The position numbers and the translations under genes were made by a program. This document shows positions 6,598 through 13,710 of a DNA stretch of 16,842 nt, in pieces. The notes beneath the pieces are model-generated. The model had not been told where the DNA came from. It made no database searches and saw only the letters and a program-made list of their open reading frames with translations. Origin of the DNA: JADYYB01 sp964402985 (GTDB taxonomy: Bacteria; Pseudomonadota; Alphaproteobacteria; Rhizobiales; Kaistiaceae). Where the stretch lies: contig CAYOET010000164.1 of NCBI GenBank assembly GCA_964402985.1, positions 1 to 16,842 of the forward strand, written 5' to 3'. Position 1 is the stretch's first letter. Every line of letters begins with the position of its first letter.

Positions 6598-7890
6598 TCA
6601 CCACCTACGCTCCAGGCGTTGGCGAAGGAAAATCGCGACGGCGTTCATCATCACGAGGAACGCGAGAAGGACGAGGATGCCGGCCGCGGTGCGGGCGAGG
6701 AAGCCGCGCTCCGGGCTGTCGGCCCAGATGAAGATCTGCGTGGGCAGCGTGGTCGAGGCGTCGAGAAGGCCGCCGGGCGGGCTGGTGATGAAGGCGTTCA
6801 TGCCGATGAGAAGGAGTGGCGCGGTCTCGCCGAGGGCGTGAGCGAGGCCGATGATCGTGCCAGTGAGGATGCCGGGCATCGACAGCGGCAGGACGTGATG
6901 GAGGATCATCTGGTGTTTCGAGGCGCCCATGCCGAGGGCGGCCTCTCTAATCGAGGGCGGCACTGCCTTCAGAGCGGCTCGGGTGACGATGATCATCGTC
7001 GGCAGCGTCATCAGCGCGAGCACCATGCCGCCGACCAGCGGGGCGGAGCGCGGGAGGCCGAAGAAGCCGAGGAACACGGCGAGGCCGAGGAGGCCGAAGA
7101 CCACCGAGGGGACCGCGGCGAGGTTGTTGATGTTGACCTCGATGATGTCGGTGAAGCGGTTCCGCGGCGCGAATTCCTCGAGATAGATCGCGGCGGCGAT
7201 GCCGACCGGGAAGCTGATCAGGAAGCACACGACGATCGCGAAGAAGGTGCCGACGATGGCGCCGGCGAGACCGGCGAGTTCGGGGAAGCGGCTGTCGGCG
7301 TTGAAGAGGAGTCCCCAGTTCAAGGGCGTCGAGACGAAGCCGCGCTCGGCGAGGGTGTCGAACCAGGCGATCTGCTGGTCGCTGATGCGGCGCTGGCTCT
7401 CGGGCCCTTCCCGCGAGATGTTGTTCTTGTTGAGCTGGTCGAACTGGTCGGAGGCCGGGATCGACAGCCTGATCGTGCCGCCGATCACCGAAGGGTTGGC
7501 CACCACCGCGTCGCGCACCATGAACTGCGCGTTGTTGGTGAGGATGGCGCCGAGCGCCCGGACCTGCGCCGTCTCGGTGACTTCGGGAAACTCCGCAACG
7601 AGGGCGTCGCGAAGCACGAAGCGGTAGTTGCCGGCGCCCGGGTTGGCGGGGTCGACATACTCGGCTTTGATCGGGAATTCGAGCTTCACCATCGTCTGCA
7701 CGAAGGCCTTGTGGCCGAGAATGCCGAGCGAGACGAGAAGGAGGCCGAGAAGACCGACGGCGAGGCTGATCGCCCCGACGCCGAGGGCCTGGAGCCAGAG
7801 ATCGCCGCGCTTGCGCTTCCGCCGCGAGGCCTTGGCCTGCGGGGTGCTCCAGATGCCTGCGCTGATGGCTGCGTCCGAGGGACTAGTCAT
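6598..7890 (-). CDS. pstA: Phosphate ABC transporter permease PstA (alphaproteobacterial long form)
   Basis: This 430-residue inner-membrane permease is much longer than E. coli PstA (about 296). The extra length is a basic N-terminal tail (RRKRKRGD), a first transmembrane helix near residues 33-60, and a large extracytoplasmic segment to about residue 195. This matches the DUF3333 domain known from alphaproteobacterial PstA proteins. The remaining helices form the usual binding-protein-dependent permease domain, with the ATPase-coupling EAA loop at EAALGMGASKHQMILHHVLP followed by PGI. With PstC it forms the phosphate channel. The ATG at 7890 has GGGAG 4 nt upstream and overlaps the pstC stop by 8 bases (ATGACTAG). 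Confidence 0.95.
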   Translation of the reverse strand: MTSPSDAAISAGIWSTPQAKASRRKRKRGDLWLQALGVGAISLAVGLLGLLLVSLGILGHKAFVQTMVKLEFPIKAEYVDPANPGAGNYRFVLRDALVAEFPEVTETAQVRALGAILTNNAQFMVRDAVVANPSVIGGTIRLSIPASDQFDQLNKNNISREGPESQRRISDQQIAWFDTLAERGFVSTPLNWGLLFNADSRFPELAGLAGAIVGTFFAIVVCFLISFPVGIAAAIYLEEFAPRNRFTDIIEVNINNLAAVPSVVFGLLGLAVFLGFFGLPRSAPLVGGMVLALMTLPTMIIVTRAALKAVPPSIREAALGMGASKHQMILHHVLPLSMPGILTGTIIGLAHALGETAPLLLIGMNAFITSPPGGLLDASTTLPTQIFIWADSPERGFLARTAAGILVLLAFLVMMNAVAIFLRQRLERRW

Positions 7891-9262
7891 ACTGCTCCCG
7901 GTATCTGCGGACGATCGTCAACGCGATGATGTTGATGCCGAGCGTGACGAGGAAGAGGACGAGGCCGAGCGCGAAGGCGGCAAGCGTCTTCGGGCTGTCG
8001 AATTCGGTGTCGCCGATGAGGAGGGTCACGATCTGCACCGTGACGGTGGTGACGCCGTCGAGCGGGTTGAGCGTGAGGGTGGCGATGAGGCCGGCCGCCA
8101 TGACCACGATCATGGTCTCGCCGATGGCGCGCGAGGTGGCGAGGAGGACGCCGCCCATGATGCCGGGAATGGCCGCCGGCAGGAGGACGCGCATCATCGT
8201 CTCGGCGCGGGTGGCGCCGAGGGCGAGCGAGCCGTCGCGCATCGCCCGCGGCACGGCGCGCAGCGCGTCGTCGGCGAGCGAGGAGATGAAGGGGATGATC
8301 ATGATGCCCATCACGCCGCCGGCGGCGAGCGCGGAGTTGGGCGAGGTGGCGAGGCCGAGCGCGATGCCGCCGCTGCGAATCGCCGGAGCGACGACGAGGA
8401 CGGCGAAGAAGCCGTAGACCACGGTCGGAATGCCGGCGAGAACCTCAAGGACCGGCTTGACCACGGTGCGGATGCGGCTGTCGGCGTACTCGACCAGATA
8501 CATCGCGGTGAAGAGCCCTACCGGAATGGCGACGGCGAGGGCGACGGCGGCGATGAGGAGGGTGCCGGTGAAGACCGGAACCGCGCCGAAGGCGCCGAGG
8601 CCCGCGACCTGATCCTCGCGGATCGGGATCTGCGGCTCCCAGCGCGTGCCGAACAGGAACTCCGAGACCGGGACCATCTGGAAGAAGCGGCCGGCTTCGA
8701 AAAGGAGCGAGAAGATGATGCCGAGGGTGATCAGCACCGCGGTCACGGCCGAGGCGACCATGATGATGCTGAGCGCCATCTCGACCCCGTTGCGGGCGCG
8801 AAAGCGCGGCGCGAGACGGGCGCGGGCGAAGAACATGGCCAGCAGCATCATCGCCAACAGCACGACGATCATCGCCCAGCGCGCTATCGCGGCCCAGCTG
8901 ACATAGCGGGCGGCGGCGGCGGAGATCTCGGCCGTCGGCGGCGTGAACTCGTTGCCGGCGGCGACGTTCTTGATCTCGGAGAGGATGAGGGTGAGCTGCG
9001 GCCCGCTCAACCCGTTGCTGACCGAGTCGGGGAGCGAAGAGAGGATCAACCGGTCGACGACCGGACCTTGCAGGAATAGCCAGAGGAGGACGAGGACGAG
9101 GGCCGGAAGGCCGACCCAGACCGCCACATAGGCGCCGTGATAGGCGGGGACCGAGTGGGCCTTTACAGCGGTGTTGTTGGCCGCTTCGACGCCGTAGCGA
9201 CGGCCGATGAAGAAGGCGATCGCCGACAGAACGAGGATCAGAAGGAAAGCGTAGGAAGCCAC
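7883..9262 (-). CDS. pstC: Phosphate ABC transporter permease PstC (alphaproteobacterial long form)
   Basis: This 459-residue inner-membrane permease carries the conserved transport domain in its C-terminal two thirds, including PVFTGTLLIAAVALAVAIPVG in parts and the EAA-type coupling loop DGSLALGATRAETMMRVLLP followed by AIPGI. The N-terminal ~150 residues add two or three hydrophobic helices and a soluble segment absent from E. coli PstC (319 residues), as in other alphaproteobacteria. The GTG at 9262 begins immediately at the first hydrophobic helix (ASYAFLLILVLSAIAFF) and has AGGGA 7 nt upstream. The frame runs on to 9451, but that extension lies over the pstS-pstC spacer and the end of pstS and lacks similarity. 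It is separated from pstS by a 100-bp spacer with a strong hairpin. Confidence 0.93.
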   Translation of the reverse strand: MASYAFLLILVLSAIAFFIGRRYGVEAANNTAVKAHSVPAYHGAYVAVWVGLPALVLVLLWLFLQGPVVDRLILSSLPDSVSNGLSGPQLTLILSEIKNVAAGNEFTPPTAEISAAAARYVSWAAIARWAMIVVLLAMMLLAMFFARARLAPRFRARNGVEMALSIIMVASAVTAVLITLGIIFSLLFEAGRFFQMVPVSEFLFGTRWEPQIPIREDQVAGLGAFGAVPVFTGTLLIAAVALAVAIPVGLFTAMYLVEYADSRIRTVVKPVLEVLAGIPTVVYGFFAVLVVAPAIRSGGIALGLATSPNSALAAGGVMGIMIIPFISSLADDALRAVPRAMRDGSLALGATRAETMMRVLLPAAIPGIMGGVLLATSRAIGETMIVVMAAGLIATLTLNPLDGVTTVTVQIVTLLIGDTEFDSPKTLAAFALGLVLFLVTLGINIIALTIVRRYREQYD

Positions 9263-9316
9263 TGACTCATCCCTGCACTGGCCGGCGCGGGCGGCGGGTA
9301 CGGACTGGAAGAAGCA

Positions 9317-9343
9317 GCCACGCGATCCTGAGGATCGCGTGGC
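9317..9343 (-). terminator. Intercistronic hairpin between pstS and pstC (attenuator or RNA-stabilising stem)
   Basis: A perfect 12-bp GC-rich stem pairs GCCACGCGATCC (9317-9328) with GGATCGCGTGGC (9332-9343) around a TGA loop. It lies 20 bp after the pstS stop and 55 bp before the pstC start. On the minus strand it is followed by TGCTTCTTCC, a broken T-rich stretch rather than a full T-tract, so complete termination is unlikely. Partial termination or 3'-end protection of the pstS message would give the excess of binding protein over permease normal for ABC importers. The role is inferred. Confidence 0.55.
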
Positions 9344-9362
9344 CGGAGCGAGAAGGCCTTGC

Positions 9363-10403
9363 TTAGGCCGGGTAGCGGTCGAACTGCTCGCCGGCCACGA
9401 CGGCAGCGGCGTCGACGGGGCGAACGTCATCCGGCAGCGGGACGAGGCCACGCTCGCTGAGGTATCCCTCAGGGCCGATCGCGTCTTCCTGCATGTAGGC
9501 CTCGACGAATTCCTGGAGGCCCGGGATCACGCCACGATGCGCGTTCTTCACGTAGAAGAAGAGCGGGCGGGAGACCTTGTAGGAACCGTCACGGATGGTG
9601 TCCGGGCTCGGCTCGACGCCGTCGACCGAGACCGGCTTCAGGGTGTCCATGTTCTCGTAAAGGAACGAGTACCCGAAGATGCCAAAGGCGTTGTGGTCCT
9701 GGTTGAGGCGCTGAACGATCAGGTTGTCGTTCTCGCCCGCCTCGATGAACTTGCCGTCCTGGCGCATGCGGGCGCAAACCTCGGTGCGGCGCGCCGGCTC
9801 GAGAGCATCGAGAGCGGCGAAGGAGCGGCAGCCCGGAACGAGCACGAGCTCGACAAAGGCGTCACGGGTGCCCGAGGTCGGCGGCGGGCCGAACACGGTG
9901 ATCGGGATGTTGGGGAGCGAGGGATCGATCTCGCTCCAGTTGCCGTAGGGGTTGGCGACGACCTGGCCGTTGATCTCGACCTCGGCGGCGAGCGCCTGGA
10001 AGAGCTGGGCCTTGGTGAGATCGAGGGCGGCCGCGTTGCCGCGCGAGACGGCGATCGAGAGGCCGTCATAACCGATGAGCGCCTCGGTCACGGAGGTGAC
10101 GCCGTTCTGCTTGCAGAGGTTCCACTCGTTCTGCGTCATGGCGCGCGAGGCGCCGGTGATGTCCGGAGTGGCCGGGCCGACGCCGGCGCAGAAAGCCTGC
10201 ATGCCACCGCCGGTGCCGGTCGATTCGACCACCGGGGCCCGCAGGCCGGTCGCGTTGGTGAACTGCTCGGACACCGCCTGGGTGTACGGGAACACCGTCG
10301 AGGAGCCGACGATGCGGATCTGGTCGCGGTTCTGCGCGGCGGCCGGCAGGGTGGCGAGCACCAGGGCAGTGGCGGCGATGCCGCCGAGAAGCGTCAATTT
10401 CAC
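9363..10403 (-). CDS. pstS: Periplasmic phosphate-binding protein PstS
   Basis: This 346-residue protein begins with a clear Sec signal peptide: K2, a hydrophobic core at residues 4-20, and a probable AAA/Q cleavage after A23. The mature start has the phosphate-binding signature IRIVGSSTVFPY (S34, S35, T36). STGTGGGMQAFC and TSGTRDAF supply the other phosphate-contacting loops of PstS-type proteins. Four cysteines (in AFCAG, NLCKQ, PGCRS and EVCAR) may form two disulfides in the periplasm. PstS delivers inorganic phosphate to PstC/PstA. The start is GTG at 10403, with AGGGAG 7 nt upstream. It follows phoR by 144 bp and has its own PhoB-dependent promoter region. Confidence 0.95.
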   Translation of the reverse strand: MKLTLLGGIAATALVLATLPAAAQNRDQIRIVGSSTVFPYTQAVSEQFTNATGLRAPVVESTGTGGGMQAFCAGVGPATPDITGASRAMTQNEWNLCKQNGVTSVTEALIGYDGLSIAVSRGNAAALDLTKAQLFQALAAEVEINGQVVANPYGNWSEIDPSLPNIPITVFGPPPTSGTRDAFVELVLVPGCRSFAALDALEPARRTEVCARMRQDGKFIEAGENDNLIVQRLNQDHNAFGIFGYSFLYENMDTLKPVSVDGVEPSPDTIRDGSYKVSRPLFFYVKNAHRGVIPGLQEFVEAYMQEDAIGPEGYLSERGLVPLPDDVRPVDAAAVVAGEQFDRYPA

Positions 10404-10492
10404 AGGATGTCTCCCTCTTGGGTGCGAAAGCCGCCGAACGGCCCAAAAAGCCGCCTGGTCGGGTGTTTCGGGGCGGACCCTAGTGAGCTTGG

Positions 10493-10532
10493 GTGATGCT
10501 TCTATGACAGATAGATTGCGGTTATGTGACAG
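10493..10532 (-). promoter_or_regulatory. Tandem Pho box (PhoB binding site) upstream of pstS
   Basis: On the minus strand, 7-bp half-sites recur every 11 bp: CTGTCAC (10532-10526), CCGCAAT (10521-10515), CTGTCAT (10510-10504) and GCATCAC (10499-10493), separated by the 4-bp AT-rich spacers ATAA, CTAT and AGAA. The first and third match the PhoB consensus CTGTCAT almost perfectly and the others are degenerate, so this is two Pho boxes end to end. A weak -10-like TAGGGT lies at 10482-10477, about 10 bp past the box, the usual spacing for PhoB-activated promoters. The pstS start is about 75 bp further on. Confidence 0.88.
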
Positions 10533-10538
10533 CGTAAG

Positions 10539-10560
10539 ACGCTGATTTTACGCTGATTTT
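10539..10560. repeat. Perfect 11-bp tandem direct repeat at the end of phoR
   Basis: ACGCTGATTTT occurs twice without a gap (10539-10549 and 10550-10560), spanning the last phoR codons and its TAA stop. Its period of 11 bp equals the period of the adjacent PhoB half-sites. It also contributes one arm of an inverted repeat, CAGCGT (10530-10535), AAG, ACGCTG (10539-10544), whose other arm overlaps the first Pho half-site. Confidence 0.6.
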
Positions 10561-11852
10561 CTGTCGTCGGCGGCGATCGATGGGATCAGACTCGATTCGT
10601 CGAAGCGGACGCTGAAGAGCGCCCCCTGCCCCGGTTCGCTTTCGATCGTCAGTCGCGCGCGATGGCGGTTGAGGATGTGCTTGACGATGGCGAGGCCGAG
10701 CCCCGTGCCACGGTTCTGACGGTCGTCGTCGACGCGGTAGAAGCGCTCGGTGAGGCGCGGCAGGTGCTCCGCCCCGATCCCGGGGCCGAAGTCGCGGACC
10801 GTGACGAGGCAGGCGCTGCGCGCGCCCGAGGGGCGGATCAGCGAAACCAACACGCGCTTGCCGCTGCGGCCGTATTTGAGGCCGTTCTCGAGGAGGTTGG
10901 AGAAGACCTGGACGAGCTCGTCGCGGTCGCCGGCGATGGTGATGGAGGCGTCTGGGAGCTCGGCGTCGACGGTCACCCCAAGCTCTGCGGCGAGCGGCTC
11001 GAAGGCGTCGAGGACGTGCTGGACCACGGAGACGATGTCGACGCTATCCTGCGGACGCATATGCGCCTTCATCTCGATGCGGTTGAGCGAGAGGAGGTCG
11101 TCGATGAGCCGGCTCATGCGCTGCGACTGGCCGTGCATGATGCCGAGGAAGCGCTCGCGGGCCGCCGGATCGTCCCGGGCCGGGCCCTGCAGCGTTTCGA
11201 TGAAGCCGGTGAGCGAGGCGAGCGGGGTGCGCAGCTCGTGGCTGGCGTTGGCGACGAAGTCGGCGCGGGCGCGCTCGGCCCGGCGCTGTTCGGTGAGGTC
11301 GTCGATGACGAGGACTATCGTGTCGGGGCGCTGGCCGGCGGGCGTGCCGAGGGGCGCGAACCAGGCAACGAACCAGCGCTCGGTCGGCACGCGCTCGAAG
11401 AATTCAACCCGCGCCGGCCCCTCGCCGGCGATCACCCGCTGCAGCGCGGTGACGAAGTCGGGGGCGCGGAGGCGCGAGGTGAGGAGGTCGCCCGGCTTGA
11501 GCGGGAAGGTCGCGCGCGAGCGGGCGTTGGCAAAGCGGATGACGCCGGCGCCGTCGAGGAGGAAGCACGGTTCGGGCAGCGCCTCGGCGAAGCGGGTGAC
11601 ATCCGCGTTGAGCTGGCGCGCGTCGGGCGCCGGCGCATCGCTCTCGGCATGCGCGTCGGTCTTGGGCAGCGCGAGCAGGACCGCGACGACCGCGAAAATG
11701 ACGATCGCGGCCCACAGCGCAACGGCGCCGGCCGCCGACAGAAGGAGAAGCGCAAGGGCGAAGCCGGCGAGAGGCCAGCGCCATTCGACGAAGCGCCAAG
11801 TAGCGAGGGAGCGTTGCCAGCCCGGCGGGAGGTTGTGCTGCTCGTCAGCCAT
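10548..11852 (-). CDS. phoR: Phosphate regulon sensor histidine kinase PhoR
   Basis: This 434-residue membrane kinase has a hydrophobic N-terminal region at about residues 27-62 that fits two closely spaced transmembrane helices with almost no periplasmic loop, as in PhoR proteins. A PAS domain follows (about 85-190, FLLDGAGVIRFANARSRATF). The HisKA helix has the H-box FVANASHELRTP with phospho-accepting H205. The ATPase domain shows the N-box (N319, N323), G1 D354-F-G-P-G-I-G and G2 GTGLGLA (382-388). It autophosphorylates and passes phosphate to PhoB when Pst/PhoU signal scarcity. The ATG at 11852 has GAGG about 6 nt upstream. It precedes pstS in the same direction. A Pho box downstream of phoR means the pst genes can be induced independently of phoR read-through. 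Confidence 0.96.
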   Translation of the reverse strand: MADEQHNLPPGWQRSLATWRFVEWRWPLAGFALALLLLSAAGAVALWAAIVIFAVVAVLLALPKTDAHAESDAPAPDARQLNADVTRFAEALPEPCFLLDGAGVIRFANARSRATFPLKPGDLLTSRLRAPDFVTALQRVIAGEGPARVEFFERVPTERWFVAWFAPLGTPAGQRPDTIVLVIDDLTEQRRAERARADFVANASHELRTPLASLTGFIETLQGPARDDPAARERFLGIMHGQSQRMSRLIDDLLSLNRIEMKAHMRPQDSVDIVSVVQHVLDAFEPLAAELGVTVDAELPDASITIAGDRDELVQVFSNLLENGLKYGRSGKRVLVSLIRPSGARSACLVTVRDFGPGIGAEHLPRLTERFYRVDDDRQNRGTGLGLAIVKHILNRHRARLTIESEPGQGALFSVRFDESSLIPSIAADDRKSA

Positions 11853-11998
11853 GCAACCTCAAGCCGTCACCCCGGTGGGGCCGCTTCAGGCATAGAGTCG
11901 CCACAGAGCGACGCGAATCAGGCGCCGACGGGTCGCGGCGCAGAGCTGTGGGCGGGTTCATATGACGTCCGGGCCGGCCTTTTGGCTGGGATACAAGG

Positions 11999-12042
11999 CT
12001 GATATGTCTCCGGTTTCAGCCGTTCAATGGCGGTTATGACAG
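11999..12042 (-). promoter_or_regulatory. Candidate phoR promoter with a single PhoB half-site
   Basis: Reading the minus strand, TTGAAC (12027-12022) and TATCAG (12004-11999) are separated by 17 bp, a plausible sigma-70 promoter about 150 bp before phoR. A perfect PhoB half-site, CTGTCAT (12042-12036), followed by AACC, lies just upstream; its 11-bp partner (GCCATTG) is poor. The half-site overlaps the first codons of the divergent gene at 12027. The remainder of the 11853-12026 spacer shows nothing else. Speculative. Confidence 0.3.
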
Positions 12043-13691
12043 ACATTTCTGCAGTTTTGTTGAAGTCCTTGAAGAAGCGCGATCCGTGGGATCCGGTGGC
12101 GCGGCAGCGGGTCTACACCCATGCGCGCATGGCGATGCTGCGGAAGCTGTGGTCGCTGCAGCCGCCCCTTCTGCCCAACGAGATCGAGGCCAATGTCGCC
12201 AAATTCGATTCGGCGGCCGCGCGGCTCGAGGCAGAATTCGCGGCGCGCTCGCAGGATTCGGAGGCCTCCGGCGATCGCGCCGTGCCTGCCGGCGCGGCCG
12301 CGCTAGTCGCAAGGGACGAGCCGGCGGCGGGCCGCGAGCCGCCGCGTGTTCCGCCACGGCAGCAGCCGCCAGCGGCGGCACCGCGCGCGGAAGCGCCTCA
12401 GCCTGCCGCTTTGGGCGCGGAGCGTTCGGGCGCCGGCCGGCCTGCCGCCAACCGTTCGGGCGCAGGCGATACCGCCAAGCCCGCCGCGCGGAGCGCGATG
12501 CCGCCGGCGATTCGCTCGCCGCTGAACGGGCGATCGGCACCCACCGCAACGATCCTGCCGCCGGAACGTCCGGCGCAACCAGCTGCCCCCGCTCGCCCTC
12601 CGGCAGCGGCCAAGGCGGCGCCCTCGCGCAGCCAGGGGCGCGCCTACGAGACGCGACCGGTGGAGGTTCGCCCGCCCGCCGCGACGCGGCCCGCCGCGCC
12701 GGCGGCCGCCCGCGAGGCCGCGGCCGGCGATGATTTCTATCCGCAGCCGTCGCGGCCTGCTGCGGCCGCGCCACGCGGTCCCGCGCCCAGGCAGGCGCGG
12801 CCCGCTGCTCCCGGCGAGCCTCCGCAACGAGCCCAGCGGGCAGCGCCGCCGAAGGCGCAGCCGGCGCGAGGGGCGTCCGAGGCGCCCTCCCCGGTGCTCG
12901 GCGCGGCCCGCGCACGACGGCGCGCAGTACCCGAGGTCGTGCCCGAGGAGCCGGCGCCGGTCCACGTCGAACGGCTCAACGCCTATCTCCGGCAGGTCGG
13001 CAACGAGAACGACCAGGTCCGTCCGGACACCAGCCGACGGCGCGGGATCGGAGTCGGGCAGGCCATCTTCGGGTTCATCGCCGCGGCCGCGGTCGGCGTG
13101 TCGGCGTGGGCGTTCATCTCCTACTACCCGCGCCTGTCGCGCGAGGCGGCGCTGGTCGGCGAGGCGCAGCCGCTCGACGCGGGGCCGAGCCTTCTCGCCC
13201 CGCCCCTGGAAACGGTCGCGGCGCTCCCGCCTCCGGCCGAAGCCGCGCTCACCGTCGCGGAAGAGATCACGCTCTTCGACGGCCGCGACCCGAGCGTGTT
13301 CGAGTCGAGCCCGGACAATCCGATCCACCTCGAGGGCGACGGCACGAACGGTTATGCGCGGGTGATCTCGACGATCGCCTCGCCGGGCGCGCGGGCCGAG
13401 ATCGGTCCGGGGCTCGCGCAGAACCTCGTCGGCAAGACGGTGCGGATCCGCGTCGCGGCGCGCTCCTCGGCGACCGGCGGCTCCGCCCTCCTCCGCTTCG
13501 CCTACGAGGCGGCGGGCGAGCGGAGCCAGTGGCAGCCGATGCTGCTCAGCCCCGAGTTCGTGGCCGGCGACCTCATCTGGCGCGTGCCCGTGGTGGGACG
13601 CGACGGCCACGCCATCGTCATCGAGCCGCTCGACGGCGACGGCACGGCGGTCGACGTCGGCGAGATCAAGATCGAGGTTCTCGCGCCTTAG
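12027..13691 (+). CDS. Unrecognised bitopic membrane protein with Ala/Pro-rich linker and periplasmic beta-rich domain
   Basis: I do not recognise a named family. The 554-residue protein has four regions. Residues 1-75 form a charged, probably helical cytoplasmic domain (KKRDPWDPVARQRVYTHARM, then LRKLWSLQPPLLPNEIE). Residues ~80-320 form a very long Ala/Pro/Arg-rich, low-complexity, probably disordered linker. A single transmembrane helix spans ~341-365 (IFGFIAAAAVGVSAWAFI), preceded by RRR, giving N-in/C-out topology. Residues ~410-554 form a compact beta-rich domain (LFDGRDPSVFESS, ITLFDG, VRIRVAARSS, FAYEAAGE) that looks like a jelly-roll or carbohydrate-binding sandwich. The start is uncertain: ATG at 12027 or ATG at 12036, neither with a good Shine-Dalgarno site. 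The reading frame is supported by a coherent TM segment and C-terminal domain. It diverges from phoR and converges on cysNC with a 19-bp gap, so context gives no function. Confidence 0.85.
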   Translation: MAVMTDISAVLLKSLKKRDPWDPVARQRVYTHARMAMLRKLWSLQPPLLPNEIEANVAKFDSAAARLEAEFAARSQDSEASGDRAVPAGAAALVARDEPAAGREPPRVPPRQQPPAAAPRAEAPQPAALGAERSGAGRPAANRSGAGDTAKPAARSAMPPAIRSPLNGRSAPTATILPPERPAQPAAPARPPAAAKAAPSRSQGRAYETRPVEVRPPAATRPAAPAAAREAAAGDDFYPQPSRPAAAAPRGPAPRQARPAAPGEPPQRAQRAAPPKAQPARGASEAPSPVLGAARARRRAVPEVVPEEPAPVHVERLNAYLRQVGNENDQVRPDTSRRRGIGVGQAIFGFIAAAAVGVSAWAFISYYPRLSREAALVGEAQPLDAGPSLLAPPLETVAALPPPAEAALTVAEEITLFDGRDPSVFESSPDNPIHLEGDGTNGYARVISTIASPGARAEIGPGLAQNLVGKTVRIRVAARSSATGGSALLRFAYEAAGERSQWQPMLLSPEFVAGDLIWRVPVVGRDGHAIVIEPLDGDGTAVDVGEIKIEVLAP

Positions 13692-13710
13692 CTTGCCGCC
13701 TTGGCCGGCG

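Noticed and set aside
6619..7929. 436-codon plus-strand frame opposite pstA
   Set aside because: Antisense shadow of pstA; Glu/Asp/Arg-rich without recognisable motifs.
7628..9079. 483-codon plus-strand frame opposite pstC
   Set aside because: Antisense shadow of pstC with low-complexity charged translation.
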